From NCBI RefSeq assembly GCF_023111095.1, contig NZ_JALGYW010000015.1, positions 62,001 through 126,000 on the forward strand: DNA of 64,000 bases, given 5' to 3'. Each line of letters starts with the position of its first letter. The stretch's first letter is position 1. Source of the stretch: Maribellus sp. YY47 (lineage in GTDB: Bacteria > Bacteroidota > Bacteroidia > Bacteroidales > Prolixibacteraceae). Both the position numbers and the translations under genes were made by a program. Below, piece by piece: positions 36,163 to 44,540 of the stretch. The notes under the pieces are model-generated. The model saw only the letters and a program-made list of their open reading frames with translations, was not told the origin of the DNA and did no database searches.

Positions 36163-37554
36163 TTATACTGCATTATTCCAGGCTTTTTTGCTGAAAACGG
36201 TCAACCAGATGATTTTTAGATCCCAGGCAAAGCTCCAATTGCGAATGTATTCCATGTCGGCATTTACACGGTTTTGCATGGCGCTTAATTTTTTGGTTTC
36301 GCCACGGTATCCTTTTACCTGTGCCCAACCCGAAATTCCGGGCTTTACATAGTGGCGAACCAGGTAATAATCGATCAGTTCAGCATATTCTTCGGTGTGC
36401 TTCAGCATATGGGGGCGAGGACCGACCACCGACATATCTCCGATCAACACATTGAAAAACTGGGGAAGCTCATCGATGTTTGTTTTGCGCATAAAATGCC
36501 CGATCGGGGTAATACGGTCGTCGTCGGCAGAGGCCTGAAGCGTGTCGGCTTCCTTGCTGGGCTTCATGCTTCTGAATTTGTAACAATAGAAAGTGCGGTT
36601 ATTAATTCCGGTACGTTGTTGTTTGAAAAAAACGGGTCCCCTCGAACTTAATTTAATGGCGATGGCTACGATCGGCAAAAGCCAGGAAAAGATAAACAGG
36701 ATCACCATTAGGGAAAACGCAATGTCGAACAGGCGTTTTTGAATTCGGAACGATACGTTGTCCAGGGGTATTTCCTGTGGATTTAACACCAAAAGGTCGC
36801 CAATGGATTCCAGGTTGTTGCGACTGCTTTTGAAACACCACTGGTCTTTGGGAACAAAGCGAAGCCGAACACCTTTTTGGTTGCACAATTTCAGTATCTT
36901 TTTCCCCCTTAGCTCTCCATTTTCATCGCTGAACAATGAAATGGTATAAAAGATCATTTGCAGGTTATGACGGTCGATTATTTCTTCAAGTTTGTCCGGA
37001 TGCCCCAACTCTTCTTCCTCCTCAGAGATTTCATTTGAACTGATAAAGCCTGAAAAGCGGTAGCCCAGCGATGGATTGCTGACAATGATCCGTTTTAAAA
37101 GATCTCCGGTCTCACCGTGTCCGATTACAGCGGTATTTAATGTACTGTTGCCGCTGCCCCGTCGTTGCCTGAGGTAATAATAAAACAGCCAGTAAAAAAC
37201 AACCTTACCCAAATAAAAGAGTAGGGTATATTCAAAAAAGAAGGTGCGAAAGAACGGCCCGGGAACAAACATAAAGGCGATTACCGCTGACACCAGATAG
37301 AAAACGAGCTGGCGTTTGGTGATACGTATGAGCCGGTTAAAAATATTGTCGCGGAGGTACAGATTCTTTTTCGAGAAAATAAGGTAGGAAATGATCCAGG
37401 CCAGGTTTCCGTGCAGTACGTAGATACTCATTGTTCGATAGTCACGTGCCGAAATATCCAAACTGAGCCATGCCATAATGGCCAGAGCTGCATTTAGAAG
37501 AACCAGATCAATGGCCAGATAAAGAACTAAAAGTTCTGTTTCGCGGGATTTCAT
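36163..37554 (-). CDS. WcaJ-like polyprenyl glycosylphosphotransferase
   Basis: A 463-residue initiating sugar-1-phosphate transferase. Four membrane helices in the first 130 residues are followed by a CoA-binding-like domain (GHGETGDLLKRI), one more helix near 280, and the catalytic domain with FKQQRTGINNRTFYCYKFRSM, KTNIDELPQFFNVLIGDMSVVGPRPHM and RHYVKPGISGWAQV. It transfers a hexose-1-phosphate, usually glucose or galactose, to undecaprenyl phosphate to start a repeat unit. A possible -7 box TATTTTTG lies on the minus strand at 37592-37599. Confidence 0.93.
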   Translation of the reverse strand: MKSRETELLVLYLAIDLVLLNAALAIMAWLSLDISARDYRTMSIYVLHGNLAWIISYLIFSKKNLYLRDNIFNRLIRITKRQLVFYLVSAVIAFMFVPGPFFRTFFFEYTLLFYLGKVVFYWLFYYYLRQRRGSGNSTLNTAVIGHGETGDLLKRIIVSNPSLGYRFSGFISSNEISEEEEELGHPDKLEEIIDRHNLQMIFYTISLFSDENGELRGKKILKLCNQKGVRLRFVPKDQWCFKSSRNNLESIGDLLVLNPQEIPLDNVSFRIQKRLFDIAFSLMVILFIFSWLLPIVAIAIKLSSRGPVFFKQQRTGINNRTFYCYKFRSMKPSKEADTLQASADDDRITPIGHFMRKTNIDELPQFFNVLIGDMSVVGPRPHMLKHTEEYAELIDYYLVRHYVKPGISGWAQVKGYRGETKKLSAMQNRVNADMEYIRNWSFAWDLKIIWLTVFSKKAWNNAV

Positions 37555-37965
37555 TATACGTTTGTTTAGAACCTGATCATTTAACGGGTTTCAAAAATAC
37601 TGTTTTTACAGAAAGATTTGCTGTTTTTAAACACGATTGCCAAAGAGATGTGAAAAAAACACGGGTCGCGCCAGAGGTAAATGAGCCTTATTTTGAAAGC
37701 GCATTCCGTATTATTTTAGCTAAGGCTTTGTACCCGACTCTTTTGCAGGAGCCCTCCATTTTTTTACTTGTATTGAATATAAATAAGGGATAAAACCGGT
37801 GAACCTTTGAATTGAAAATTACATTCACTTTTGGGTTCAGGGCTTTTCTAAAGCATATCGGTATAATGCATCGTATTTCAGAATGATTTGATCCTTTTGA
37901 TTAACGACACTCGGGAAACAAACGGGATTAAATAAAACAGGTAAGCAGGGATTTGTCATGTTTTT
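37555..37965. other. 411-bp gap, one promoter-like box
   Basis: Between the WcaJ-like gene start and the UDP-glucuronate decarboxylase stop. Apart from the TATTTTTG box (minus, 37592-37599) nothing was recognised: no coding frame, RNA or strong hairpin. Confidence 0.5.
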
Positions 37966-38916
37966 TTACCCTTCCGTTTCACTGAGTAAGTCGTCAAAAT
38001 AAGCGATTGTCTTCTTCAGTCCTTCGCGAAGCTGTACTTTGGGTTCCCAGTTGTTTAACGTTTGTTGGGCCAGTGAAATATCGGGTTGGCGTTGCCGGGG
38101 ATCATCGGCAGGCAAGGGGTGAAAGACCATTTTGGATGACGAACCGGTGAGGTCGAGGATGGTTTGGGCCAGTTCGGTCATGGTAAATTCGTTGGGATTG
38201 CCAATGTTTACGGGCCCTGTAAAATCATCAGGCGTTTGCATCATGCGCAGCATGCCTTCCACCAGGTCGTCGACATACTGAAACGAGCGGGTTTGAGAGC
38301 CGTCCCCGAAAATCGTAATGTCTTCACCCTTCAGCGCCTGGACAATAAAATTGGAAACCACTCTTCCGTCGTCGGGATTCATATTTGGGCCATAGGTATT
38401 AAAAATCCGTACGATCTTGATCTTGACCCCGTTTTGTACGTGGTAATTCATAAAAAGCGATTCGGCGCATCTTTTTCCTTCGTCGTAACACGAGCGCGGG
38501 CCGATCGGGTTTACATTGCCCCAGTAATCCTCGGGTTGGGGGTGGATGCTTGGGTCGCCGTAAACCTCGCTGGTACTGGCCTGCAGAATTTTGGCCTTTA
38601 CGCGTTTGGCAAGCCCCAGCATATTGATGGCGCCCATTACCGAAGTTTTGATCGTTTTAATGGCGTTGTACTGGTAATGCACCGGACTGGCGGGGCAAGC
38701 CAGGTTATAGACTTCATCGACTTCGGCAAAGTAGGGATGGGTGACATCCTGACGCACGAGCTCAAAGAGCGGGTGCCCAAGCAAATGAAGGATATTGCGT
38801 TTTGATCCGGTGAAATAGTTATCGAGGCAAATTACATCATTGCCTTCGTTTAACAGTCGCTCACACAGATGTGATCCGATAAATCCCGCACCACCAGTTA
38901 CCAATATTCTCTTCAT
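37966..38916 (-). CDS. uxs: UDP-glucuronate decarboxylase (UDP-xylose synthase)
   Basis: A 316-residue extended SDR. The NAD site is [11 protein letters not shown] (7-17), the catalytic Tyr-x-x-x-Lys is in [11 protein letters not shown] (about 144-154) and the Thr/Ser site is in STSEVYGDP. The UXS signatures [34 protein letters not shown] and [18 protein letters not shown] are present. It converts UDP-glucuronate to UDP-xylose; the partial ugd at the right edge of the window would supply UDP-glucuronate. It stands alone, with a repeat-rich gap upstream. Confidence 0.93.
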   Translation of the reverse strand: MKRILVTGGAGFIGSHLCERLLNEGNDVICLDNYFTGSKRNILHLLGHPLFELVRQDVTHPYFAEVDEVYNLACPASPVHYQYNAIKTIKTSVMGAINMLGLAKRVKAKILQASTSEVYGDPSIHPQPEDYWGNVNPIGPRSCYDEGKRCAESLFMNYHVQNGVKIKIVRIFNTYGPNMNPDDGRVVSNFIVQALKGEDITIFGDGSQTRSFQYVDDLVEGMLRMMQTPDDFTGPVNIGNPNEFTMTELAQTILDLTGSSSKMVFHPLPADDPRQRQPDISLAQQTLNNWEPKVQLREGLKKTIAYFDDLLSETEG

Positions 38917-39045
38917 GCTGTCGCCTGTTTTCTGTTGAATGTATTATGATTCAATGTTACTTATTATTTGCAGAAGAAGCAAGGGAAACGTGTGTTTACT
39001 GAGGGATCGAAGGAATGAATGACGGAGGGGGTGATATAGTAGAGG

Positions 39046-39085
39046 AGTTCAAAGTTCAGGGGGCAGAGTTGAGCTTGTTGACCGA
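39046..39085. repeat. degenerate 7-nt array (AGTTCAN type)
   Basis: AGTTCAA, AGTTCAG, GGGGCAG, AGTTGAG, CTTGTTG in 7-nt register, in the gap upstream of the uxs gene. Confidence 0.5.
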
Positions 39086-39242
39086 AGTTCCAAGCTCTTT
39101 GCTTTATGCCTTTACAATTTGACGCTTATACAATTTTGCAATCAATGTAATTCAGTGTACCGTACTGCTGTAGTTGGCTCTTAGTCATAGCTCAGAGCTT
39201 TCTTGCTTTGTCCCCACATTTGCCTTGGTGTTTTGCTGTTCT

Positions 39243-39298
39243 CTTAGCTCGATACTCTTAGCTCGATACTCGCAGCTTGATCCTTGATATTCGATTCC
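39243..39298. repeat. degenerate 7-nt array (GATNCTT type)
   Basis: Eight units in register, including TTAGCTC, GATACTC, TTAGCTC, GATACTC, GCAGCTT, GATCCTT, GATATTC. Non-coding. Confidence 0.7.
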
Positions 39299-39405
39299 AG
39301 CTATTTATTTGTTTACTGATCTTGTGGCTAGCTGTTTTGTTGCTGCTTTTGACCTATCGGTCGGATTTTACTCTTTTGCTTTACCAAAAGAGTAAACAGA
39401 AAACT

Positions 39406-39607
39406 CAAGACAAAATTCACTAGGTGTTTATTTTTATTAAGGTCTGTGCTTCGATGAAATACACCACAAAAAGCAAATAATCTTTATTCTGGCCCGTGTA
39501 ACTTGCCTCCGGCTGCGTTTTCCCTTTGCGTTTTTTCAATGCGGCAACTTAGCCCGCCTGACGGTCCCGAGGCCTCGGGATTGTCGGGCATGCAGAGGTG
39601 TTTTTTG
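39406..39607. repeat. about 200-bp direct repeat, copy 1
   Basis: Begins CAAGACAAAATTCACTAGG and shares long blocks with 63460-63646, including GGTCTGTGCTTC, the TTTATTCTGGCCCGTGTAAC block and TTAGCCCGCCTGACGG. This copy has the palindrome CCCGAGGCCTCGGG near its right end, which the other lacks. No open frame is conserved between copies. Confidence 0.85.
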
Positions 39608-39691
39608 GGGTATTCATGAATCTCGCAGGCTATTTTCAATCAACAATCGAAAATCGTTAATCATCATTTGGTGTTCTCTTGCTTAAAGTTC

Positions 39692-39767
39692 GAAGCTTGC
39701 CGCTTGTAACTCTCAGCTTTTATTTCCTGCCGGACTGTCTCAAACTTTTGTCTTGACACAAAAGTTT
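39692..39767. repeat. 7-nt array followed by a perfect 10-bp hairpin
   Basis: GAAGCTT, GCCGCTT, GTAACTC, TCAGCTT (39692-39719), then AAACTTTTGT (39742-39751) pairing with ACAAAAGTTT (39758-39767). Intergenic. Confidence 0.6.
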
Positions 39768-39972
39768 CAAAAAGTCAAGGCTGCGTCTGCTTCGCGCGGA
39801 AAAGCTACGTTTGCCAGCTAAAATCTTTGAAACTCCCCCGGGAGTCTCCCCGGGGTCAAACAGCAAAGATTTTTATACGCTGTCTGCACTTGTTTTCCGG
39901 CTCACCAGCCGAGGCCGGTTTATTCGTATTCGTTCGATGTTCTTATCCTCTTGCTCTTTGCCCTTTTATCTT

Positions 39973-40024
39973 GACTTGTGGCTTGAAGCTAGAAGCTCAC
40001 AGCTGGATCCTTGATCCTCGATTA
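39973..40024. repeat. degenerate 7-nt array upstream of the sugar-transferase stop
   Basis: GACTTGT, GGCTTGA, AGCTAGA, AGCTCAC, AGCTGGA, TCCTTGA, TCCTCGA run in register about 60 bp past the stop of the short sugar transferase gene. Confidence 0.6.
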
Positions 40025-40084
40025 AATGCTGCAAAACCTGGCACTGTCATTCCAATCCTCAACACTTCATCCCTTCTAATCTTC

Positions 40085-40807
40085 CTAGTGTCCGCCGGCT
40101 TTGAGGACGACCACGATGCCGCGCCAGATCACATACAGGTCGGTCATCAGGAGTTGGAAAGGGGAGTAATGCAGATAGCGGTAAACGTATTCGTATTCAT
40201 ATACCGGTTTTCCAAATTCCGGGGTGCCTTTGCGTACGTGTCCGTACCCCAGTAAACCACCGCGTATCAACTTACGGGTAACATTTCCCTGTGCCAAATC
40301 GCGCTCGTAATGATGTATTGCCAGCGGACGCGGCCCTACAAACGACATGTCGCCTTTGAGAATCAAATAGAACTGCGGGATTTCATCGAGGTAGAACTTC
40401 TTGACAAAAGCGCCGACATAAGTTCTGGCTTCGGGCATCCATTCGTTTTGGAAGGCATGCCAGTCGCCTTTTGCCTGAAGTTCTTTGTCAACATAGCTTT
40501 CCTTGATCAGCCTGATCTTCCATTTCTTAAACTTGCGGCCGTGACTCATGCCGTAGTAATAAAAGAACAGCGGCCCTTTGTTTTCCTTAATCAGCAGTCC
40601 TTCCACCCAGTTGGCCACCAGCAGCAGCAAAAGTATGGGCGAGGTGAGCAGGAGAAAAAACAAGGCTACAGCTTTATCAAACAGCAGTTTGGGAAGCGGG
40701 ACTTTTATCGGTTCTTTAAGCGCAAAAATTTCGGCGTATTTTTCTTTGATTTCGGGGGTGGGAGGGGTATAGGGAAAGGCCTCCTTCGGTTCTTCCATGT
40801 TTGTCAT
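40085..40807 (-). CDS. short polyprenyl sugar-phosphate transferase
   Basis: A 240-residue bacterial sugar transferase with one N-terminal membrane helix (about 45-68) and no N-terminal multi-helix domain. The catalytic core has FFYYYGMSHGRKFKKWKIRLI, KKFYLDEIPQFYLILKGDMSFVGPRP and LIRGGLLGYGHVRKG. It should attach a first sugar-1-phosphate to undecaprenyl phosphate, as WbaP/PglC-type enzymes do. This is a second initiating transferase in the region, so two glycans or alternative start sugars are possible. Its start codon is directly abutted by an 8-nt array. Confidence 0.88.
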   Translation of the reverse strand: MTNMEEPKEAFPYTPPTPEIKEKYAEIFALKEPIKVPLPKLLFDKAVALFFLLLTSPILLLLLVANWVEGLLIKENKGPLFFYYYGMSHGRKFKKWKIRLIKESYVDKELQAKGDWHAFQNEWMPEARTYVGAFVKKFYLDEIPQFYLILKGDMSFVGPRPLAIHHYERDLAQGNVTRKLIRGGLLGYGHVRKGTPEFGKPVYEYEYVYRYLHYSPFQLLMTDLYVIWRGIVVVLKAGGH

Positions 40808-40871
40808 TATTGATAAATTGATAAACTGTTAAATAGATGAGTGGTTAAACTGTTAATCTGTAAAACAGCTA
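40808..40871. repeat. degenerate 8-nt array at a start codon
   Basis: Eight octads in register: TATTGATA, AATTGATA, AACTGTTA, AATAGATG, AGTGGTTA, AACTGTTA, ATCTGTAA, AACAGCTA. The first unit touches the ATG (minus strand, 40805-40807) of the sugar transferase gene. Confidence 0.7.
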
Positions 40872-41163
40872 AATTTTCCGGCTGCAAAAATGGGAAAATT
40901 TAAGTTTACAAAAGAACGACAGAACAAGAATTCGTGTCAGGGGAGCATTTTGTTAGCATATTTTTAATCGGGCGTTGTTGGTTATTTTAACTGTTATCGA
41001 GCAGGAATGTTGTATAATGAATTGATGTTTATTAACTTAAACCGAAATATTATAAATGTAACCCGCCGGCTCGTCATCTAACTCTCCATAAGTTTATGAA
41101 TCCCGGAAAGGCCAGAAGAGGCCGGCGGAGCATTTGCAATATATCACTAAATTTCTTCTAAAC

Positions 41164-41850
41164 ATGAGTTATACTGAAGATTTCGAACAATGGAAGGATG
41201 CGATTGCTAACTTTCCGTTGGAAGATGTAAAACTTCCTAATACCCCGATTGACGAATATGTGGTAAGTGTAAATACGCTTGCTATTGACGCCAACGAAGA
41301 TCGCGATGTTTTGGCCGGAGCGGGGATGGATGTTAACCTTATTGATGAACTGACTCCTCTGAGTGGAGCGCTGAGCTACCTCCAGGCCGAGTGGATGGGT
41401 ATTTTCCGGGCACGCGAGAATGCAGTTGTCGAGTGGAAAGAACAGTCGCCTCCAGCCTTTTCTTTTCGGGATGAGTTATTACATGATTTTTCTTTTGCCT
41501 ACCGCAATCGTGAGGATGTTCGGAAAAAAGTGGCACGAATTCGCGAGGGATCAAGCAATGCCGATATGGTGCAGGATCTGCTCGAAATAGCTGTATTGGG
41601 CGAAAAATACCCCGAACCGCTGGAGAGTATTAATTTTGATCGCGGAAAACTTTCCCAGGCACGTACCCTGTCGCACAGTTTGTCGGAATTGCTGGCTGCC
41701 GCCAACGGAGCGGCTGACGATGGCAACGCAACAAAAACCTTGCGCGACAAGGCCTATAGTTTATTGTTTCAGAAAGACAGTACCATCCGTGAATACGGCC
41801 GTTATGTTTTTTGGAAAGACGAAGACAGACTGTCGAGATACTATAGGTAG
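41164..41850 (+). CDS. uncharacterised helical protein
   Basis: A protein of about 228 residues that I do not recognise. The frame opens at 41134, but MSYTEDFEQWKDA at 41164 looks like the natural start; bases ttcttctaaac precede it without a clear ribosome site. It is acidic, mostly alpha-helical, without signal peptide or membrane helix, and has no cysteine. A Trp-rich segment (YLQAEWMGIFRARENAVVEWKEQ, about 78-100) and the terminal DSTIREYGRYVFWKDEDRLSRYYR stand out. It is monocistronic with a strong terminator, on the strand opposite to the capsule genes. Confidence 0.7.
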   Translation: MSYTEDFEQWKDAIANFPLEDVKLPNTPIDEYVVSVNTLAIDANEDRDVLAGAGMDVNLIDELTPLSGALSYLQAEWMGIFRARENAVVEWKEQSPPAFSFRDELLHDFSFAYRNREDVRKKVARIREGSSNADMVQDLLEIAVLGEKYPEPLESINFDRGKLSQARTLSHSLSELLAAANGAADDGNATKTLRDKAYSLLFQKDSTIREYGRYVFWKDEDRLSRYYR

Positions 41851-41873
41851 TATTTTGTAAAGCCTGATTTTAA

Positions 41874-41916
41874 AGGCCCCGCGGCAAGTTTACTCCTTCC
41901 CGTGGGGCTTTTTTTA
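41874..41916 (+). terminator. intrinsic terminator of the uncharacterised gene
   Basis: GCCCCGCGG pairs with CCGTGGGGC (one G-U) around a 15-nt loop, then seven T. Confidence 0.88.
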
Positions 41917-42160
41917 ATTCCCATCGGTTAATTATGCTTCCCCATTGGCGTTTTTTTTATTTCCCCCGGTGTCTCTATCCCTTCCCCCGGCTGCTTTTTT
42001 GTCTTATTTGGCAAAGTTTTTTATTCCATCGCCAATTTTTTTAATTCAATCGGATTGGGCGACCTTTCCCCCGGCAATTTTTCGTATCCCATTGATGTTT
42101 TTCACCGTCCCCCCGGTATTGTCTCTTGTTCCCTGATGATGGTATGTGTTCCCCGGACTT

Positions 42161-42307
42161 GATCCTTGATCCTCGATCCTTGATCCTTGATCCTCGATGC
42201 TCGATACTTGTAGCTTGTTCTCTGTGACTAATGACAAATGACCAGTGACTCGTAACTCGATGCTTGATCCTCGAGGCTTGTAGCTTGTTACTTGAAGCTT
42301 GTTCTCA
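42161..42307. repeat. longest 7-nt array, 21 units in one register
   Basis: Consensus GATNCTT, in order GATCCTT, GATCCTC, GATCCTT, GATCCTT, GATCCTC, GATGCTC, GATACTT, GTAGCTT, GTTCTCT and so on to GTTCTCA. Positions 1, 5 and 6 (G, C, T) are steadiest, positions 2-4 vary. No unit is lost or gained across 147 bp. Confidence 0.85.
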
Positions 42308-42308
42308 G

Positions 42309-42380
42309 TTTGTCCCCATTCCAGGAGGACGAGGAATTCCGGTGTTTTGGCAGCGGAATGACGGAGGGAGTGATTTGCTG
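42309..42380. repeat. about 70-bp direct repeat, copy 1
   Basis: TTTGTCC start, GGACGAGGAATTCCGGTG core and CGGAATGACGGAGGG end recur at 63733-63807 in the same order and direction. Confidence 0.75.
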
Positions 42381-42386
42381 TTTTTA

Positions 42387-42418
42387 AACCTCAAAGGTTT
42401 CGAAAACACTTTGAGGTT
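42387..42418. repeat. CTTTGAGG-class hairpin 1
   Basis: AACCTCAAAG pairs perfectly with CTTTGAGGTT around 12 nt. A second copy of the same hairpin is at 43182-43209. Confidence 0.75.
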
Positions 42419-42527
42419 GTTGGTAAGGTGGAAAAAACTTATTTGCCAAATCCAAGGGAAGTGGTTTTTATGCATAAAAAAACCAAACCTTATTAAGCTT
42501 ATCGGTCTGGTTGATGTATTCTCCTGG

Positions 42528-42562
42528 AACCTTTTCCAAAGTTTGGAGCTTTGGAAAAGGTT
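42528..42562. repeat. 14-bp perfect hairpin
   Basis: AACCTTTTCCAAAG (42528-42541) pairs with CTTTGGAAAAGGTT (42549-42562) around 7 nt. Same general class as the neighbouring CTTTGAGG hairpins. Confidence 0.8.
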
Positions 42563-42679
42563 AAGGTTACAAAACGAGCCAGAATAGCCATTGGGAATCA
42601 TGAATGTTTTATTTAAACACTTCAGAGTTTTGGAAACACCTGAAGGTTGGTCGTGCTGCTGGTAAGCTTATTTATTTCT

Positions 42680-43045
42680 TTAACCCCGAAAGGGGTGTGA
42701 TATGAATAACCCCGGGTGAAACCCGCGGACAATGAGCGAAGCGAATAAAGCGGCGCAATTAAAATATTCATTAAAATCTGCCTGTTGTTTGCGCCGTAAT
42801 AATAAGGCTCTGTTTAATCACCACGCGAAAGGATTTGCGCGGTAGCGGGGGGAGAATGATTGATTAATTGATGTGCCGGCAGGTTACTCGTTACCGGATA
42901 CTCGATGCTGGTTGCTTGATGCTTTCATATAAACCAGATACCGGAGGTATCATATGGTTATAGAAAAAGATGGGGAAGATGAAGGTTCGACCCCGGCCGG
43001 GGTCGCATGTCTTCTGCATTTATTTATTCTATAAACATGGAAACC
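42680..43045. repeat. mosaic of short palindromic repeats with a 7-nt array
   Basis: Non-coding stretch holding CCCCGAAAGGGG, a GCGGCGCAA/TTGCGCCG inverted pair near 42751-42798, a six-unit heptad array at 42883-42924 (GTTACTC, GTTACCG, GATACTC, GATGCTG, GTTGCTT, GATGCTT), the palindrome GACCCCGGCCGGGGTC near 42990 and CCCTCCGGG. Motifs such as these are common between Bacteroidota genes (recall, not searched). Confidence 0.55.
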
Positions 43046-43181
43046 CTCCGGGTTTTAAAGAAAATAAATTTATCTCGCTGACATGCTGAAGATAAACTAT
43101 CTACTTTCTTTTGTTCCAAAAGAGACCTCCGTCAGTTGGCGGACAAATGCGCGCCAGCGAAGGTTATGTGCTCTTTTTAAC

Positions 43182-43209
43182 CCTCAAAGGTTTCGAAAAC
43201 GCTTTGAGG
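43182..43209. repeat. CTTTGAGG-class hairpin 2
   Basis: CCTCAAAG and CTTTGAGG around 12 nt, nearly identical to 42387-42418 including the loop, 45 bp past the GT4 stop. Confidence 0.7.
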
Positions 43210-43254
43210 TTATTGGTATGCCTAAAAATCTTATTCTTCTATAATCCAAGTTTA

Positions 43255-44475
43255 TCACAAATTATCGCCAGCTGGGGTGTCTTTTAGTATTTGGAGTAAA
43301 TTGCCGGCCAGCTTTTTTCGGTCAAATGCCTGCGCTAGTTTTAGTCCGCCTTGCTGACATTTTTGATATTGTTCCGGTTGCTTTAATTTTTTCAGTTTCG
43401 TGAGGAAATCCTCAATATCCTCAGGTTCATAGAAAAGCCCTGCCTCATATTGCTCAACAATAGATCTGGCTTCACCGTCAACACCGATCAGTATAGGGAT
43501 TTGCATGGCTGCATTTTCAAATATCTTGGATGGGATAACGGTTTTAAACAAATCACTTTTCCGCAGATTAATCAGAGCTATGTCTATGATAGAGAGATAG
43601 CGAACGACTTCATTTTTAGGAACAGAATCAAGTAACGTAATGTTTTTTAGTTGTTCCTGCTTGACCTTTTCTACCAGCTTTTGCTTTTCAGCACCATTAC
43701 CCAAGAAAAGAAAATGGTAGGAGGTATTTTGCAATTGCCTGGCGCAATCAGCTAAAAAATCTAGTTTATGAGCCATCCCATGTGTTCCGATATAACCAAG
43801 AATGGTTTTTCCTTCCAGGTCCAGTTCTTTTAATAATTGCCTGTCTTTCTCAACGGGCTTAAAAAGTTCCATATTGGCCCCGTTTTTTACCACTTTAATT
43901 TTTTCAGGAGCAATACCTTTACGAATCAGGTTTTCTTTAAAAGCATCGGTAACCGTTACAATCTTATAGGCACTTTTGTAGCACCAGAGTTCTTCTTTTT
44001 CAAAATAGCGAATGAAAATATTGTCTTTCATGGCTCCAACTGTCTTGATGGACTCGGGCCACAGGTCGCGGACTTCCATAATCCAGGGCTTCCGTTTCCA
44101 AAAGGAGAGGGTACGGCCTGCCAGTGCGGTAAAGAACTGAGGGGAAGTAGCAATAATCAGGTCTGTTTTTTGAAATAGGCCGGCCCAAAAAGCAGAAAAT
44201 GAAAAAGAGATATAATCGAGGGTCCTTTTTACAAAACCTTCGTTGGCGGTAATGTAAGACCACACCCGGATCACTTTTATTCCGTCAATGATTTCATGAT
44301 GAATTCTTTTGTTTTTATAACCTTCGTACACTTTTCCCTGAGGAAAATTGGGAAAACAGGTGATTACGGTTACATTCACTCCTTGCTTTACCCATTCTTT
44401 GCAATGTTCGTAGGTTCTTGTTGCCGGAGCATTTACTTCCGGTGGAAAATTATCGGTTAAAAATAAAATGCGCAT
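43255..44475 (-). CDS. glycosyltransferase family 4, WbuB-like
   Basis: A 406-residue GT-B enzyme. Start MRILFLTDNFPPEVNAPATRT is characteristic of WbuB-type transferases, which add N-acetyl-fucosamine-type sugars in O-antigen and capsule synthesis. Other marks are MEVRDLWPES (about 133), LGYIGTHGMAHKLD, FLGNGAEK and the donor region IPSKIFENAAMQIPILIGVDGEA (about 320). The sugar specificity is not readable. It is last in the heparinase/oxidoreductase group, separated from the heparinase-like stop only by a heptad array. Confidence 0.88.
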   Translation of the reverse strand: MRILFLTDNFPPEVNAPATRTYEHCKEWVKQGVNVTVITCFPNFPQGKVYEGYKNKRIHHEIIDGIKVIRVWSYITANEGFVKRTLDYISFSFSAFWAGLFQKTDLIIATSPQFFTALAGRTLSFWKRKPWIMEVRDLWPESIKTVGAMKDNIFIRYFEKEELWCYKSAYKIVTVTDAFKENLIRKGIAPEKIKVVKNGANMELFKPVEKDRQLLKELDLEGKTILGYIGTHGMAHKLDFLADCARQLQNTSYHFLFLGNGAEKQKLVEKVKQEQLKNITLLDSVPKNEVVRYLSIIDIALINLRKSDLFKTVIPSKIFENAAMQIPILIGVDGEARSIVEQYEAGLFYEPEDIEDFLTKLKKLKQPEQYQKCQQGGLKLAQAFDRKKLAGNLLQILKDTPAGDNL

Positions 44476-44484
44476 ATTTTGGTT

Positions 44485-44540
44485 GATATCGGATGCTTGA
44501 TTCTTGATGTTCGATTCTTGATGCTGGATGCTTGATCTAG
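44485..44540. repeat. 7-nt array filling the gap GT4-heparinase
   Basis: Eight units in register: GATATCG, GATGCTT, GATTCTT, GATGTTC, GATTCTT, GATGCTG, GATGCTT, GATCTAG. The last unit contains the stop codon of the heparinase-like gene (44537-44539) and the first is 9 bp from the GT4 start. Confidence 0.8.

Noticed and set aside
42161-42307. Possible CRISPR array
   Set aside because: The period is only 7 nt, there are no 20-40-nt repeats with unique spacers, and no cas gene is near.
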